From: Nocardia sp. BMG51109
Lineage (GTDB): Bacteria > Actinomycetota > Actinomycetes > Mycobacteriales > Mycobacteriaceae
Assembly: GCF_000526215.1 (NCBI RefSeq)
Contig: NZ_JAFQ01000004.1
Location: 4,030,001 to 4,094,000 of the forward strand
Length of the DNA stretch: 64,000 nucleotides
Reading direction: 5' to 3'
Part shown: in pieces, positions 1 through 7,332 of the stretch
Layout of the letters: each line of letters opens with the position of its first letter
Position numbering within the stretch: position 1 is the stretch's first letter
The notes under the pieces: generated by a model
Databases searched by the model: none
The model's input: the letters and a program-made list of their open reading frames with translations, nothing else
Told to the model about the DNA's origin: nothing
Made by a program: the position numbers and the translations under genes

Positions 1-295
1 CGTGATGCCACACGCTCGACGGCTGGCCGTAGGGCTTCTTGATGTCCAGGCCCGCGCTGAACGCCCGGGTCCCGGCTGCGCGCAGCACGACCGCGTGCAC
101 CGCATCGTCGAGCTTGACCAGCCGCCACGCCTCGATCAGCTCCTCGCACATGGTCCGGTCGAAGGCGTTGAGGCGCTCGGGGCGGTTCAGCGTCAGGGTG
201 GCGACGCGGTCGGCGCGGTCCACCTCGAGCCGGATCGTGTCGAATGCGGTGCCCACCGGTTCGGCGCGGTGGTTGTCCGCGGGTGTCTCGGTCAT
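1..295 (-). CDS. Enoyl-CoA hydratase/isomerase family protein, N-terminal part
   Basis: The N-terminal 98 residues of a crotonase-fold protein; the C-terminus lies beyond the left edge. The reverse strand reads MTETPADNHRAEPV, then the crotonase signature LTLNRPERLNAF and the oxyanion-hole segment FSAGLDI around residues 88-94. Crotonases hydrate or isomerise enoyl-CoA thioesters in beta-oxidation. It begins 43 bp after the stop of another crotonase gene on the same strand, so the two are probably co-transcribed from the operator-bearing promoter near 1181-1209. The ATG at 293-295 is the first in frame; no strong ribosome binding site precedes it. The exact reaction cannot be told from this fragment. 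Confidence 0.85.
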   Translation of the reverse strand, partial: MTETPADNHRAEPVGTAFDTIRLEVDRADRVATLTLNRPERLNAFDRTMCEELIEAWRLVKLDDAVHAVVLRAAGTRAFSAGLDIKKPYGQPSSVWHH

Positions 296-338
296 CGGCG
301 CTGCCTGACATCGGGCGGCATGGTGCTCTCCTCGTGGG

Positions 339-1169
339 TCATCGGCCGTGGAATTCCGGCGCGCGCCGTTCCCGGAACGCGGCCAGTCCCTCCTTGAAAT
401 CGCTCGTTCTGCACGATAATTCGAGATCGAAGAGCTCCTGGTGCAGCGATTGCGCGAGCGTGGCGTGCTGGCCGTACGCCAACGCCTGCTTGGTGAGCCC
501 GATCGCGACCGTGGGGCCGGCCGCCAGCCGCGCCAGCAGGTCGCCGGCGGCGGCCTCCAGATCGCCGGCGGGTACGCAGCGGTCGATCAGCCCCCAGTCG
601 GCGGCCTCGGCGCCGCTCACCTTGTCGCCGAGCAGCAGCATCCGCCGCGCGCGTGCCAACCCGACGAGTCGGGGCAACAACCACGTCGATCCCGAGTCGG
701 GGCTGAAACCGCGGGCCAGGAACGGCTCCCAGAACAGGGCATCGTCGGCGGCCACGGTGAAGTCCGCGGCCAGTGCGAGATTGCAGCCGAGCCCGGCGGC
801 CCAGCCGCGCACGGTGCACACGACGGGCAGCTGGATGGTCTGCAGGAGCTCGATCACGCGGTGGGCGGTGTGCGGGATGCGACGGACCAGGTCTCCCGTG
901 CGCGGCCGCTGCCCGTCCGCGCCGTTGCCCGCCACCCAGTCGACACCGGAGCAGAAGTCGGCTCCGGCGCCGCGCAGCCCGATCGCGCGCAGCGAGTCGT
1001 CGGATGCCGCCTCGGTGAGGGTGTTCACGAGCGTGTCGACCATCGTGCGGCTCAGCGAATTACGCCGGTCCGGGCGATCGAGGACGAGGTGCAGGACCGC
1101 GCCGTCGCGCTGCACCGTCACGGAACCTGCACCGGTGGATTGGGAGTCTCGACTCACTGTCTCTCGCAT
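339..1169 (-). CDS. Enoyl-CoA hydratase/isomerase family protein (PaaG-like)
   Basis: A full-length crotonase of 276 residues. LVLDRPDRRNSL, the oxyanion segment DFCSGVDW and a RGWAAGLGCNLALAAD helix are present. The second catalytic position lies in SPDSGSTWLLPRLVG, with Asp where classical hydratases carry Glu; this is common in PaaG-like isomerases and ring-cleaving crotonases. The frame is open upstream to 1382, but the start MRETVSRD at 1169 is preferred because the operator-like repeats at 1181-1209 lie just upstream and would otherwise be inside the gene. It sits between a TetR gene and a second crotonase, all leftward. A role in beta-oxidation or isomerisation of a CoA-bound intermediate is inferred. 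Confidence 0.87.
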   Translation of the reverse strand: MRETVSRDSQSTGAGSVTVQRDGAVLHLVLDRPDRRNSLSRTMVDTLVNTLTEAASDDSLRAIGLRGAGADFCSGVDWVAGNGADGQRPRTGDLVRRIPHTAHRVIELLQTIQLPVVCTVRGWAAGLGCNLALAADFTVAADDALFWEPFLARGFSPDSGSTWLLPRLVGLARARRMLLLGDKVSGAEAADWGLIDRCVPAGDLEAAAGDLLARLAAGPTVAIGLTKQALAYGQHATLAQSLHQELFDLELSCRTSDFKEGLAAFRERRAPEFHGR

Positions 1170-1180
1170 CTCACGAGCAT

Positions 1181-1209
1181 ACTGTTTTACATACGGTATG
1201 TGATACCGT
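1181..1209. promoter_or_regulatory. Two overlapping operator-like inverted repeats
   Basis: Two copies of the regional 17-bp motif overlap with a 12-bp offset: ACTGTT-TTACA-TACGGT at 1181-1197 (9 of 10 specified positions) and ACGGTA-TGTGA-TACCGT at 1193-1209 (perfect). They lie 12 bp upstream of the crotonase start at 1169, where a bound TetR-type repressor would block transcription. The rest of 1170-1479 holds no other recognisable element. Confidence 0.6.
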
Positions 1210-1479
1210 TGTGCCTTGTACAAGGTAGCAGGCAACCTTCGCCGAAGAAAGAGGATGTTTGCCGGGCGGCCGGCTCCGGGCGAGGGGTGCGGAATCGGTA
1301 CGCGACCCCCGCTCGGTCGCGGGAAGGCCGCGGCCGTCCTCCGGCGCCCACGGGGTTGCTGCTGTCGTCGGAGCAGCCGCATCCGGCGGTCGACGATATG
1401 CTCGCGCGATTCCGGAGCGGGAGCGCCCGAGAAGCACTCCCTCGCCTTTGCGGCGTGTCTGGTGGCCGGGAATGTCCGG

Positions 1480-2322
1480 CTATTTCGCTGCGGTGGCCTT
1501 GGTGGGGCGGCGTGCTGCCGACGTCCCGGCTGCCGGTGCCTTCTCGGCGGGGGATGTGGTGGCCGTCGCCGTCTTCTCGGCGGTTCTCGCGGTGGGCGTC
1601 TTCCTCGTCTCGGTGCCCGATTCCGATTCGATCAGCCGGGTCGCGTATTCCAGGATGCGGTCGAGGCCGTATTCGAAATTGTGGTCGTCGGGGGCGCCGC
1701 TGTGCAGGCCCTTCGAGCCGGCCGCGGCGAGCAGCGGCGTGGTGTCGGGAGAGATGGTGAGGTTCTCGTAGTAGGCGCTCGGCCCGGACTCCGATTCCTT
1801 GTTCTTGTCGTAGAGGCGTTGCAGCACAACGGTTCCGTGGACGTGCAGTTGAACCGCCGAATAGGTGTCGACGGCCTGGTCGGGCGACAGACCGGCCTCG
1901 ACCAGGGTGGCGATCACCTGCTCGGTCTGGCGGGCGCCGAGCTGCGCGGCCGCCGGGCTCAACGCGGACCTGATCAGTATCAGATCGCAGAGGATGGGGT
2001 TGCCCCGGAAGGTGTCCCGCATGGTGCGGGCGTGTCTGCGCAGCGATTCCTGCCAGTCGCGCGCCTCGACGAACGGCGTCACGAACTCGGCGTACCGGTG
2101 CAGGGCCCGATCGGTCATGGCGTTGAGCAGGTCGTCCTTCTTGCGGAAGTACCAGTAGATGCTCGTGACGCCGACGTCGAGATGTTTGCCCAGCATCGGC
2201 ATGCTCAGGTTGTCCAGCGATACCTGATCGGCCAGTTCGAACGCGCCGCCGAGAATATCCTCGGGGTTGAGGGAACCGCGCTCGCGCCGCGGTCGCTTCT
2301 CCGCGGTTGCCCGCTTCGCCAT
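1480..2322 (-). CDS. TetR/AcrR family transcriptional regulator
   Basis: A 280-residue TetR-family repressor. The N-terminal helix-turn-helix (about residues 20-65) contains LSMPMLGKHLDVGVTSIYWY followed by FRKKDDLLNAMTDRAL. The ligand-binding domain continues to about residue 235, followed by an Ala/Thr/Lys-rich tail of roughly 45 residues that is probably disordered. It is a close paralogue of the TetR at 16210-16983; the recognition-helix segment GVTSIYWYFRKKDDLLNAMT is identical in both, so the two should read the same operator. Two motif copies upstream (2395-2423) suggest autoregulation. The ligand, presumably an acyl-CoA or pathway intermediate, is unknown. Confidence 0.9.
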   Translation of the reverse strand: MAKRATAEKRPRRERGSLNPEDILGGAFELADQVSLDNLSMPMLGKHLDVGVTSIYWYFRKKDDLLNAMTDRALHRYAEFVTPFVEARDWQESLRRHARTMRDTFRGNPILCDLILIRSALSPAAAQLGARQTEQVIATLVEAGLSPDQAVDTYSAVQLHVHGTVVLQRLYDKNKESESGPSAYYENLTISPDTTPLLAAAGSKGLHSGAPDDHNFEYGLDRILEYATRLIESESGTETRKTPTARTAEKTATATTSPAEKAPAAGTSAARRPTKATAAK

Positions 2323-2394
2323 GTTTCGGCCACCTCCGTGAAGTCCTGTCCGATGCAGCTGTTTCCGGCCCCGGGGGTCCGGCCGGAATCAACA

Positions 2395-2423
2395 ATAGTA
2401 CCTATAACCGTAAATGATACCGT
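2395..2423. promoter_or_regulatory. Operator-like repeats upstream of the first TetR gene
   Basis: A perfect motif ACCGTA-AATGA-TACCGT at 2407-2423 overlaps a weaker copy, ATAGTA-CCTAT-AACCGT at 2395-2411, with the same 12-bp offset seen at 1181 and 19380. It lies about 75-100 bp upstream of the TetR start, between that gene and the thiolase stop, which fits autoregulation. Confidence 0.55.
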
Positions 2424-2537
2424 CAGGTCTTCATCGGTGCGCCGTGTGTGGTCGGAAACACTCGGGAAGCGGCGGCCGCCCCGCGGAACGCCTGGCGCGT
2501 GCCACGCCCGCGGCGGGCACCGGCCCGGATGCTGTCG

Positions 2538-3749
2538 TCACGGCACCCGCTCGAAGAGGGCGGCGAGGCCCTGGCCGCCGCCGATGCACATGGTCTCCAG
2601 GCCGTAACGCAGGTCGCGACGATGCATTTCGCGGGCCAGGGTGGCGAGCATGCGGCCGCCGGTGGCGCCGACCGGATGGCCCAGCGAGATGCCGGAGCCG
2701 TGCACGTTGGTGCGTTCGAGATCGTCGTCGCCGAATTTCCACTCGCGCATGACCGCCAGGGCCTGCGCGGCGAACGCCTCGTTGAGTTCGATCAGGTCGA
2801 CCTCGGCGAGGGTGAGTCCGGCCCGGGCCAGCGCGGCCTCGGTGGCGGGCACCGGTCCGATGCCCATGATCTCCGGCGGGACACCCGCCACCGCCCAGGA
2901 CTTCAGCGTGACCAGTGGCGTGAGGCCCAGCTGCTCGGCCTTGTCGCGGGTGGTGACCAGGCACATCGCGGCGGCGTCGTTCTGGCCGCTGGAATTGCCC
3001 GCCGTGACGGTGGAATCCGGGTCGATCTGCGCGCGAACGGGTTTCAGCGCCGCCAGCGCCTCGAACGTGGTGTCGGCGCGCGGGTGCTCGTCGGTGTCGA
3101 CCACCGTCTCGCCGCCGCGCGAGGCGATGGTGGCCGGAACGATCTGTTCGGCGCTCGCGCCGCTGCGTTGCGCCTCGATCGCGTGCCGATGGGAGCGGAC
3201 GGCGAGCCGGTCCTGTTCCGCGCGCGGGATGTCGTAGGTCCGGCGCAGGTTCTCCGCGGTCTCGAGCATGCCGCCGGGGACGGGATGGTGTCGCCCACCG
3301 GCGGTTTCGCGTCCGCGGGCGAGGCCGTCGTGCACCCGGACGCCGTTGCGGGCTCCGCCCCAGCGCATGTCGAGCGAATAGAAGGCGGCATTGCTCATGC
3401 TCTCGGCGCCGCCCGCGACCACGATGTCGTTGGCGCCGCTGCGGACCTGCAGCACGGCCTGGATCACCGCCTGCAGCCCGGAGCCGCAGCGCCGGTCGAT
3501 CTGCATGCCGCCGACGGTGACCGGCAGCCCGGCGTCCAGCGCGATCACTCGCCCGAGGGCGGGCGCCTCGCTGTTCGGATAGCAGTGCCCGAGCACGACA
3601 TCCTCGACGAGTTCCGGGTCCAGCCCGGTGCGTTCGAGCAGTCCGCGCAGCGCGGTGACGCCGAGATCGACCGCGGTGAGCGAGCGGAAGACGCCACCGT
3701 AGCGGCCGATGGGTGTGCGAACGGGTTCACAGATCACTGCCTCACGCAT
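2538..3749 (-). CDS. Thiolase family protein (acetyl-CoA acyltransferase)
   Basis: A 403-residue thiolase. The nucleophilic Cys is C88 in DRRCGSGLQAV, the catalytic His is in the ISLGHPVGATGGR segment (about H358), and the second catalytic Cys is C388 in MCIGGGQG. It should cleave 3-ketoacyl-CoA to acetyl-CoA plus a shortened acyl-CoA. The start at 3749 follows a GGAGAG ribosome binding site. It sits between an SDR upstream and TetR and crotonase genes downstream, a combination typical of a beta-oxidation operon. All catalytic residues are present, so it should be active; chain-length preference cannot be judged. Confidence 0.92.
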   Translation of the reverse strand: MREAVICEPVRTPIGRYGGVFRSLTAVDLGVTALRGLLERTGLDPELVEDVVLGHCYPNSEAPALGRVIALDAGLPVTVGGMQIDRRCGSGLQAVIQAVLQVRSGANDIVVAGGAESMSNAAFYSLDMRWGGARNGVRVHDGLARGRETAGGRHHPVPGGMLETAENLRRTYDIPRAEQDRLAVRSHRHAIEAQRSGASAEQIVPATIASRGGETVVDTDEHPRADTTFEALAALKPVRAQIDPDSTVTAGNSSGQNDAAAMCLVTTRDKAEQLGLTPLVTLKSWAVAGVPPEIMGIGPVPATEAALARAGLTLAEVDLIELNEAFAAQALAVMREWKFGDDDLERTNVHGSGISLGHPVGATGGRMLATLAREMHRRDLRYGLETMCIGGGQGLAALFERVP

Positions 3750-3903
3750 GGAATCGCTCTCCGGGAGAAGGGAATTCGGCGGTCAGTTCGGTGTGGGCCG
3801 CGGCTTTCCCCGTGGTGTCCGTGCTGGTCACAGCGATATGCGACGCGATCGGTCGGCAGCGGCACGGCGAAACCTCTTCCGGGATCGGCGATCACTCCGG
3901 ACC

Positions 3904-4725
3904 TCAGTACTGTGTCGAGCCCAGGTCGACGGCGATCTGGGCGGCCGTGATCGACCGCGCGTCGTCGCCGGCCAGCCAGCACACCGTGGCGGCGACATCC
4001 GCCGTTTCGGCGATCCCCGCGGGCAGGAACGGCGTGGTCATATGGGCCAGTTGCGGATTCGATTCGAAGGCGCGCTGTAGGGCCGTAACCATGTCCCCGC
4101 TGCCCATCGGCGTGTTGACCGCGCCGGGGTGCACGCTGTTGACGCGGATGTTGTGCTGTCCGAGTTCGGCCGCCAGGGCCCGGGCCATGCCGGTGACGGC
4201 GTGTTTACTCGCCGTGTAGTGCACCATGAACGGCTGCATCTTGATGCCCGCGGCGGAGCTGATCAGGATGATCGACCCGCCGCGGCCGCCCTCGATGATG
4301 TGCCGGGCGGCGGCCGTCACCGTGTTCCAGGTGCCGGTGACGTTGATGTCGATGACGTCGCGGAAGGAGTCGGGCGTGATCGCGTCCCAGGGCTCCGGTA
4401 CGCAGATCCCGGCGTTGGCGACGATGGTGTCCAGCCGGCCCAGGGTGGCCACCCCGCTGTCCACCGCCTTGCGCAGACCGTCCAGGTCACGGGTGTCGGC
4501 GGCGGTGGCCACGATGCGGCGGCCGGTCCGCTCGACCAGGCGCACGGTCTCGGCGAGATCGTCCGGGGTCGCCGAATCGTAGGGCACCGCCGGGGGCAGC
4601 GGGCCCGCCAGATCGACGGCGATGATGTCGGCGCCCTCGGTGGCCATCCGCACGGCGTGCTCGCGCCCCTGACCTCGTGCGGCTCCGGTGATGAATGCGA
4701 CCTTGCCGGTGAGTCGTCCGGTCAC
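3904..4725 (-). CDS. Mycofactocin-type SDR family oxidoreductase
   Basis: A 273-residue short-chain dehydrogenase. The NAD-binding TGAARGQG is at residues 13-20 and the catalytic YTASK follows the SSAAG segment. The insert around SATPDDLAETVRLVE and the [12 protein letters not shown]-terminus are typical of the family that holds its nicotinamide tightly and exchanges electrons with the redox peptide mycofactocin. The frame is open to 4854, but the GTG at 4725 is chosen because AGGAGGG lies 4-5 bases upstream. It probably oxidises an alcohol intermediate of the pathway; the downstream thiolase supports a beta-oxidation-like role. No mycofactocin biosynthesis genes are in this window. Confidence 0.88.
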   Translation of the reverse strand: MTGRLTGKVAFITGAARGQGREHAVRMATEGADIIAVDLAGPLPPAVPYDSATPDDLAETVRLVERTGRRIVATAADTRDLDGLRKAVDSGVATLGRLDTIVANAGICVPEPWDAITPDSFRDVIDINVTGTWNTVTAAARHIIEGGRGGSIILISSAAGIKMQPFMVHYTASKHAVTGMARALAAELGQHNIRVNSVHPGAVNTPMGSGDMVTALQRAFESNPQLAHMTTPFLPAGIAETADVAATVCWLAGDDARSITAAQIAVDLGSTQY

Positions 4726-4841
4726 GTGCCCTCCTGTAGTTCTCCAGCGTCGAGGTGCCTCGGCCCAGTCGGGACGGGGGACGAGGCCACCGTGCGGCCG
4801 TTGCCGTGGCCGGACCGTCGGAGACCGATATCGTGAGCAAT

Positions 4842-4858
4842 ATCGTAAGACCAACGGT
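4842..4858. promoter_or_regulatory. Degenerate operator-like repeat upstream of SDR
   Basis: ATCGTA-AGACC-AACGGT matches 8 of 10 specified positions of the regional motif. It lies 117 bp upstream of the leftward SDR in the divergent gap 4726-5048. On its own this would be weak; it is listed because of its placement. Confidence 0.3.
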
Positions 4859-4959
4859 ATATGTCGGAAACCACTCTATGGACGCCGCGGCCCCTGCGCA
4901 AGGGTGTCGTCGACCGCGGGCGACGGGCGGTTCCGCGCCCAGGGGTCGGTGGCGCTGTT

Positions 4960-4976
4960 ACAGTTTTGCTTACTGG
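4960..4976. promoter_or_regulatory. Degenerate operator-like repeat upstream of the 5049 gene
   Basis: ACAGTT-TTGCT-TACTGG keeps both TAC/ACNGT half-sites and differs only at the last base of the left half and of the right half. It lies 73 bp upstream of the rightward dehydrogenase. With the 4842 site it would give each arm of the divergent gap its own operator. Confidence 0.3.
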
Positions 4977-5048
4977 AATATTCACTATTCGTGCTGTCCC
5001 AGCGTGTGGTAGGCCGACCCGGGCCGAGTGTGAGTGAGGAGTGCGCGG

Positions 5049-5858
5049 ATGTCGCAGGTGATCGGCTTCGTAGGGGCTGGACAGATGGGTGAGCCGATGG
5101 TGTTCCGATTGCTGGGGGCGGGGCACCGGGTGGTGGTCTACGCGCGTCGGCCCTCGGTGCGGGAGCGGGTGCGGGCGGCCGGGGCGGAGGTGGTCGACTC
5201 GGTCGCCGAGGCGGCCGCGGCGAGCGATGTCGTGATCGCGTGCGTGTTCTCCGACGAGCAGTTGGTGGAGGTGCTGGGCGGCCCCGGGGGAGTGCTGGCG
5301 ACGGCGAGCAAGGAGTGCGTCGTCGTGTCGCATACGACCGGCACGATGTCGACGGTGCGCGGATTGGCCGGCCCGTATTCGCAGGGGCCGGTGCTGCTCG
5401 ACGGGCCGGTGAGCGGCTCGGCCGAAGATATCGCGGCGGGGCGGCTGACCGTCCTGCTGGGCGGCCCGGCCGCCGCGGTGGAGGTGGCGCGGCCGGTGCT
5501 GGAGTCCTACGCCGAAACGATCGTCGCCACGGGAGATCTGGGCAGTGCCCTGGCCGTCAAGCTGGTGAACAACGCGCTGTTCGCCGCGAACGCGCAACTG
5601 GTCGCGTCCGCGGCGGAGGTGGGGCGCCGCATGGGTATCGCCGACGACGAGCTGGTGCGTGCCCTGCTGGCGTGCAGTGGCCGCAGCTACGCCGCCGAAT
5701 CGGTGCACCGCACCGGGGGGTTGCGGGGTTTCGAGCGCATGGCCGCACCCTTTCTTCGCAAGGACGTGGCGGCGTGCCTGGCCGCCACGGCGGACAGCGG
5801 ATTCGAGCTGGGACAGCTCGCGGCCGTGATCCACGACGGCCCGCTCGAGCTCGGCTGA
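5049..5858 (+). CDS. NAD(P)-dependent oxidoreductase, 3-hydroxyisobutyrate dehydrogenase-like
   Basis: A 269-residue member of the beta-hydroxyacid dehydrogenase family. The N-terminal Rossmann motif is GFVGAGQMG, the substrate-binding segment is LDGPVSGS, and the catalytic Lys lies in AVKLVNNALFAAN. Members oxidise 3-hydroxy acids or reduce the corresponding semialdehydes. The ATG at 5049 is chosen over a GTG at 5034 because GAGGAG (5036-5041) would then serve as ribosome binding site rather than lie in the gene. It is divergent from the SDR operon and monocistronic. Substrate unknown. Confidence 0.86.
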   Translation: MSQVIGFVGAGQMGEPMVFRLLGAGHRVVVYARRPSVRERVRAAGAEVVDSVAEAAAASDVVIACVFSDEQLVEVLGGPGGVLATASKECVVVSHTTGTMSTVRGLAGPYSQGPVLLDGPVSGSAEDIAAGRLTVLLGGPAAAVEVARPVLESYAETIVATGDLGSALAVKLVNNALFAANAQLVASAAEVGRRMGIADDELVRALLACSGRSYAAESVHRTGGLRGFERMAAPFLRKDVAACLAATADSGFELGQLAAVIHDGPLELG

Positions 5859-5924
5859 GTTCCGACCGAAAGCCGGCACGGATGGGCACGGACACCACGC
5901 AGCAGCCGATCGGCGACGCGCGAT

Positions 5925-5943
5925 TGACGTAATGATTACGTCA
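5925..5943. promoter_or_regulatory. Perfect palindrome in the fic promoter
   Basis: TGACGTAA-TGA-TTACGTCA is an 8-bp perfect inverted repeat with a 3-base spacer. It overlaps a TTGACG (5924-5929) and is followed by TAATAT (5944-5949), so it lies inside a likely promoter. The core GTA-ATGAT-TAC is shared with the regional operator at 48647, but the flanks differ, so a different regulator is likely. Confidence 0.55.
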
Positions 5944-5958
5944 TAATATCGTGATGGT

Positions 5959-7104
5959 GTGCTGTTCCCGACGCCCATGCTGACACCTGCCGATATCCAT
6001 GTTCTCGCCGATGTGGACAGGATGCGCGACGAACTGCGCCATGAACTCCAGGGGAAGCCCGGGAAGTGGGCGGGTGGCCTTCGGAAGTTCCTCACCGCGG
6101 ACGCTGTCGCCGCATCGAACTCCATCGAGGGGTTCAAGGTCTCCACCGTGGACGTGGAAGATCTGATCGCGGGTGAACGGGACGTCGAAGTCTCGGAAGA
6201 GAACAAGGCCGAGACCCTCGCTTACGAACAGATGATGACCTACATCCAGACGCTCCATGACGTGGACGATTTCTCCTACAGCAAGGGCCTGTTGAACGCG
6301 CTGCATTGGATGTTGCAGGGCCACAGGCATGCCGAACGTCGCCCGGCCGGGCGGTGGCGGCGGGGCCCGGTCTACGTGACCGATGCTCGCGACCCCAGCA
6401 TCGCGGCTTACACCGCGCCCGACGCCGATCGGGTGCCCGCGTTGATGAGCGAACTCGTCGACTGGCTCGATACCGATGACGGCGCAACGCATCCGCTCGT
6501 CCGCGCGGCGATGGCGCACCTGCATCTGGTGTCCATTCACCCGTGGGCGGACGGGAACGGCCGGATGTCGCGGTCGCTGCAAACTCTGATGATCGCCCGC
6601 GAGGGCGTCTTGTCCCCGGAGTTCTCGTCGATCGAGGCGTGGCTGGGGCGTCCGGGGAACACCTGGGAGTACTACCAGGTTCTCGGCCGCCGGGGCAGCA
6701 CCTATCGGCCGGATCAAGATGTCTCCGAATGGATTACCTTCAACCTGACTGCCTACCACCAGCAGGCTCAGACCGTTCACGCCCGGTGGGTACGGGCGCG
6801 GACCGTCTGGGCGATGCTGGAGGAGTTCGTCGCCGGCCGCGGGCTGGACGAGCGGATCGTGGCCGCGTTGCACGACGCGGCGATGGCGGGACGGGTCCGC
6901 CGTACCCGGTACGAGCAAGCCGAGGGGCTGAGCGTGCAGCAGGCGCAACGCGATCTGCGCGATCTCGTCGGCCTCGGAGTGCTCGAGCCCGTCGGTCGTA
7001 CCCGGGCCCGTTTCTACACCGCTGGGCCGTCCTATCCGTCGGATGTGCTGGAGATCGCGAGCACTCCGGCCGTCCTCGACGACCCGTACCGAACGGATCG
7101 TTGA
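5959..7104 (+). CDS. Fic family protein (putative AMP transferase)
   Basis: A 381-residue Fic protein. The Fic core HPWADGNGRMSR (residues 194-205) fits the HPFxDGNGRxxR consensus with its catalytic His. An N-terminal inhibitory motif S/TxxxE(G/N) is present as SNSIEG (residues 53-58), placing it in the class where an N-terminal helix blocks ATP binding. A winged-helix-like C-terminus (about 300-370) resembles Fic proteins with regulatory DNA-binding domains. The GTG start at 5959 lies only 10 bases after TAATAT, so the message may be leaderless. Fic proteins usually transfer AMP to target proteins; no partner gene adjoins it and the target is unknown. Confidence 0.9.
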   Translation: MLFPTPMLTPADIHVLADVDRMRDELRHELQGKPGKWAGGLRKFLTADAVAASNSIEGFKVSTVDVEDLIAGERDVEVSEENKAETLAYEQMMTYIQTLHDVDDFSYSKGLLNALHWMLQGHRHAERRPAGRWRRGPVYVTDARDPSIAAYTAPDADRVPALMSELVDWLDTDDGATHPLVRAAMAHLHLVSIHPWADGNGRMSRSLQTLMIAREGVLSPEFSSIEAWLGRPGNTWEYYQVLGRRGSTYRPDQDVSEWITFNLTAYHQQAQTVHARWVRARTVWAMLEEFVAGRGLDERIVAALHDAAMAGRVRRTRYEQAEGLSVQQAQRDLRDLVGLGVLEPVGRTRARFYTAGPSYPSDVLEIASTPAVLDDPYRTDR

Positions 7105-7267
7105 GTCGCCGCGCCGCCGTCGGCGCAGATCGGGTGGCGGTGTTCGGCGGTCGTGTGGTTGCCGGGAGCCGGGGCTTCGAACTGCCGGATCCAGGTTCCT
7201 CGGCCTGCCTTCCGTCACCGCGGCTGAACGGCTTGCGCTACCTGCTCCGGTGATTCTCGTAATATTT

Positions 7268-7284
7268 CCCGTATGTCTTACAGT
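7268..7284. promoter_or_regulatory. Operator-like repeat upstream of CoA ligase 7333
   Basis: CCCGTA-TGTCT-TACAGT matches 9 of 10 specified positions of the regional motif and lies 49 bp before the ligase start. An overlapping short repeat TTACA-GTTGA-TGTAA (7278-7292) may extend the site. Confidence 0.5.
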
Positions 7285-7332
7285 TGATGTAACCTCACTG
7301 GGGTTGGGGAGCATACGACCGAGGAGGCAGCG

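Noticed and set aside
5959..7104. Fic gene as part of a toxin-antitoxin pair
   Set aside because: No small antitoxin gene precedes it. The inhibitory motif is inside the same protein, so it is the self-inhibited class.
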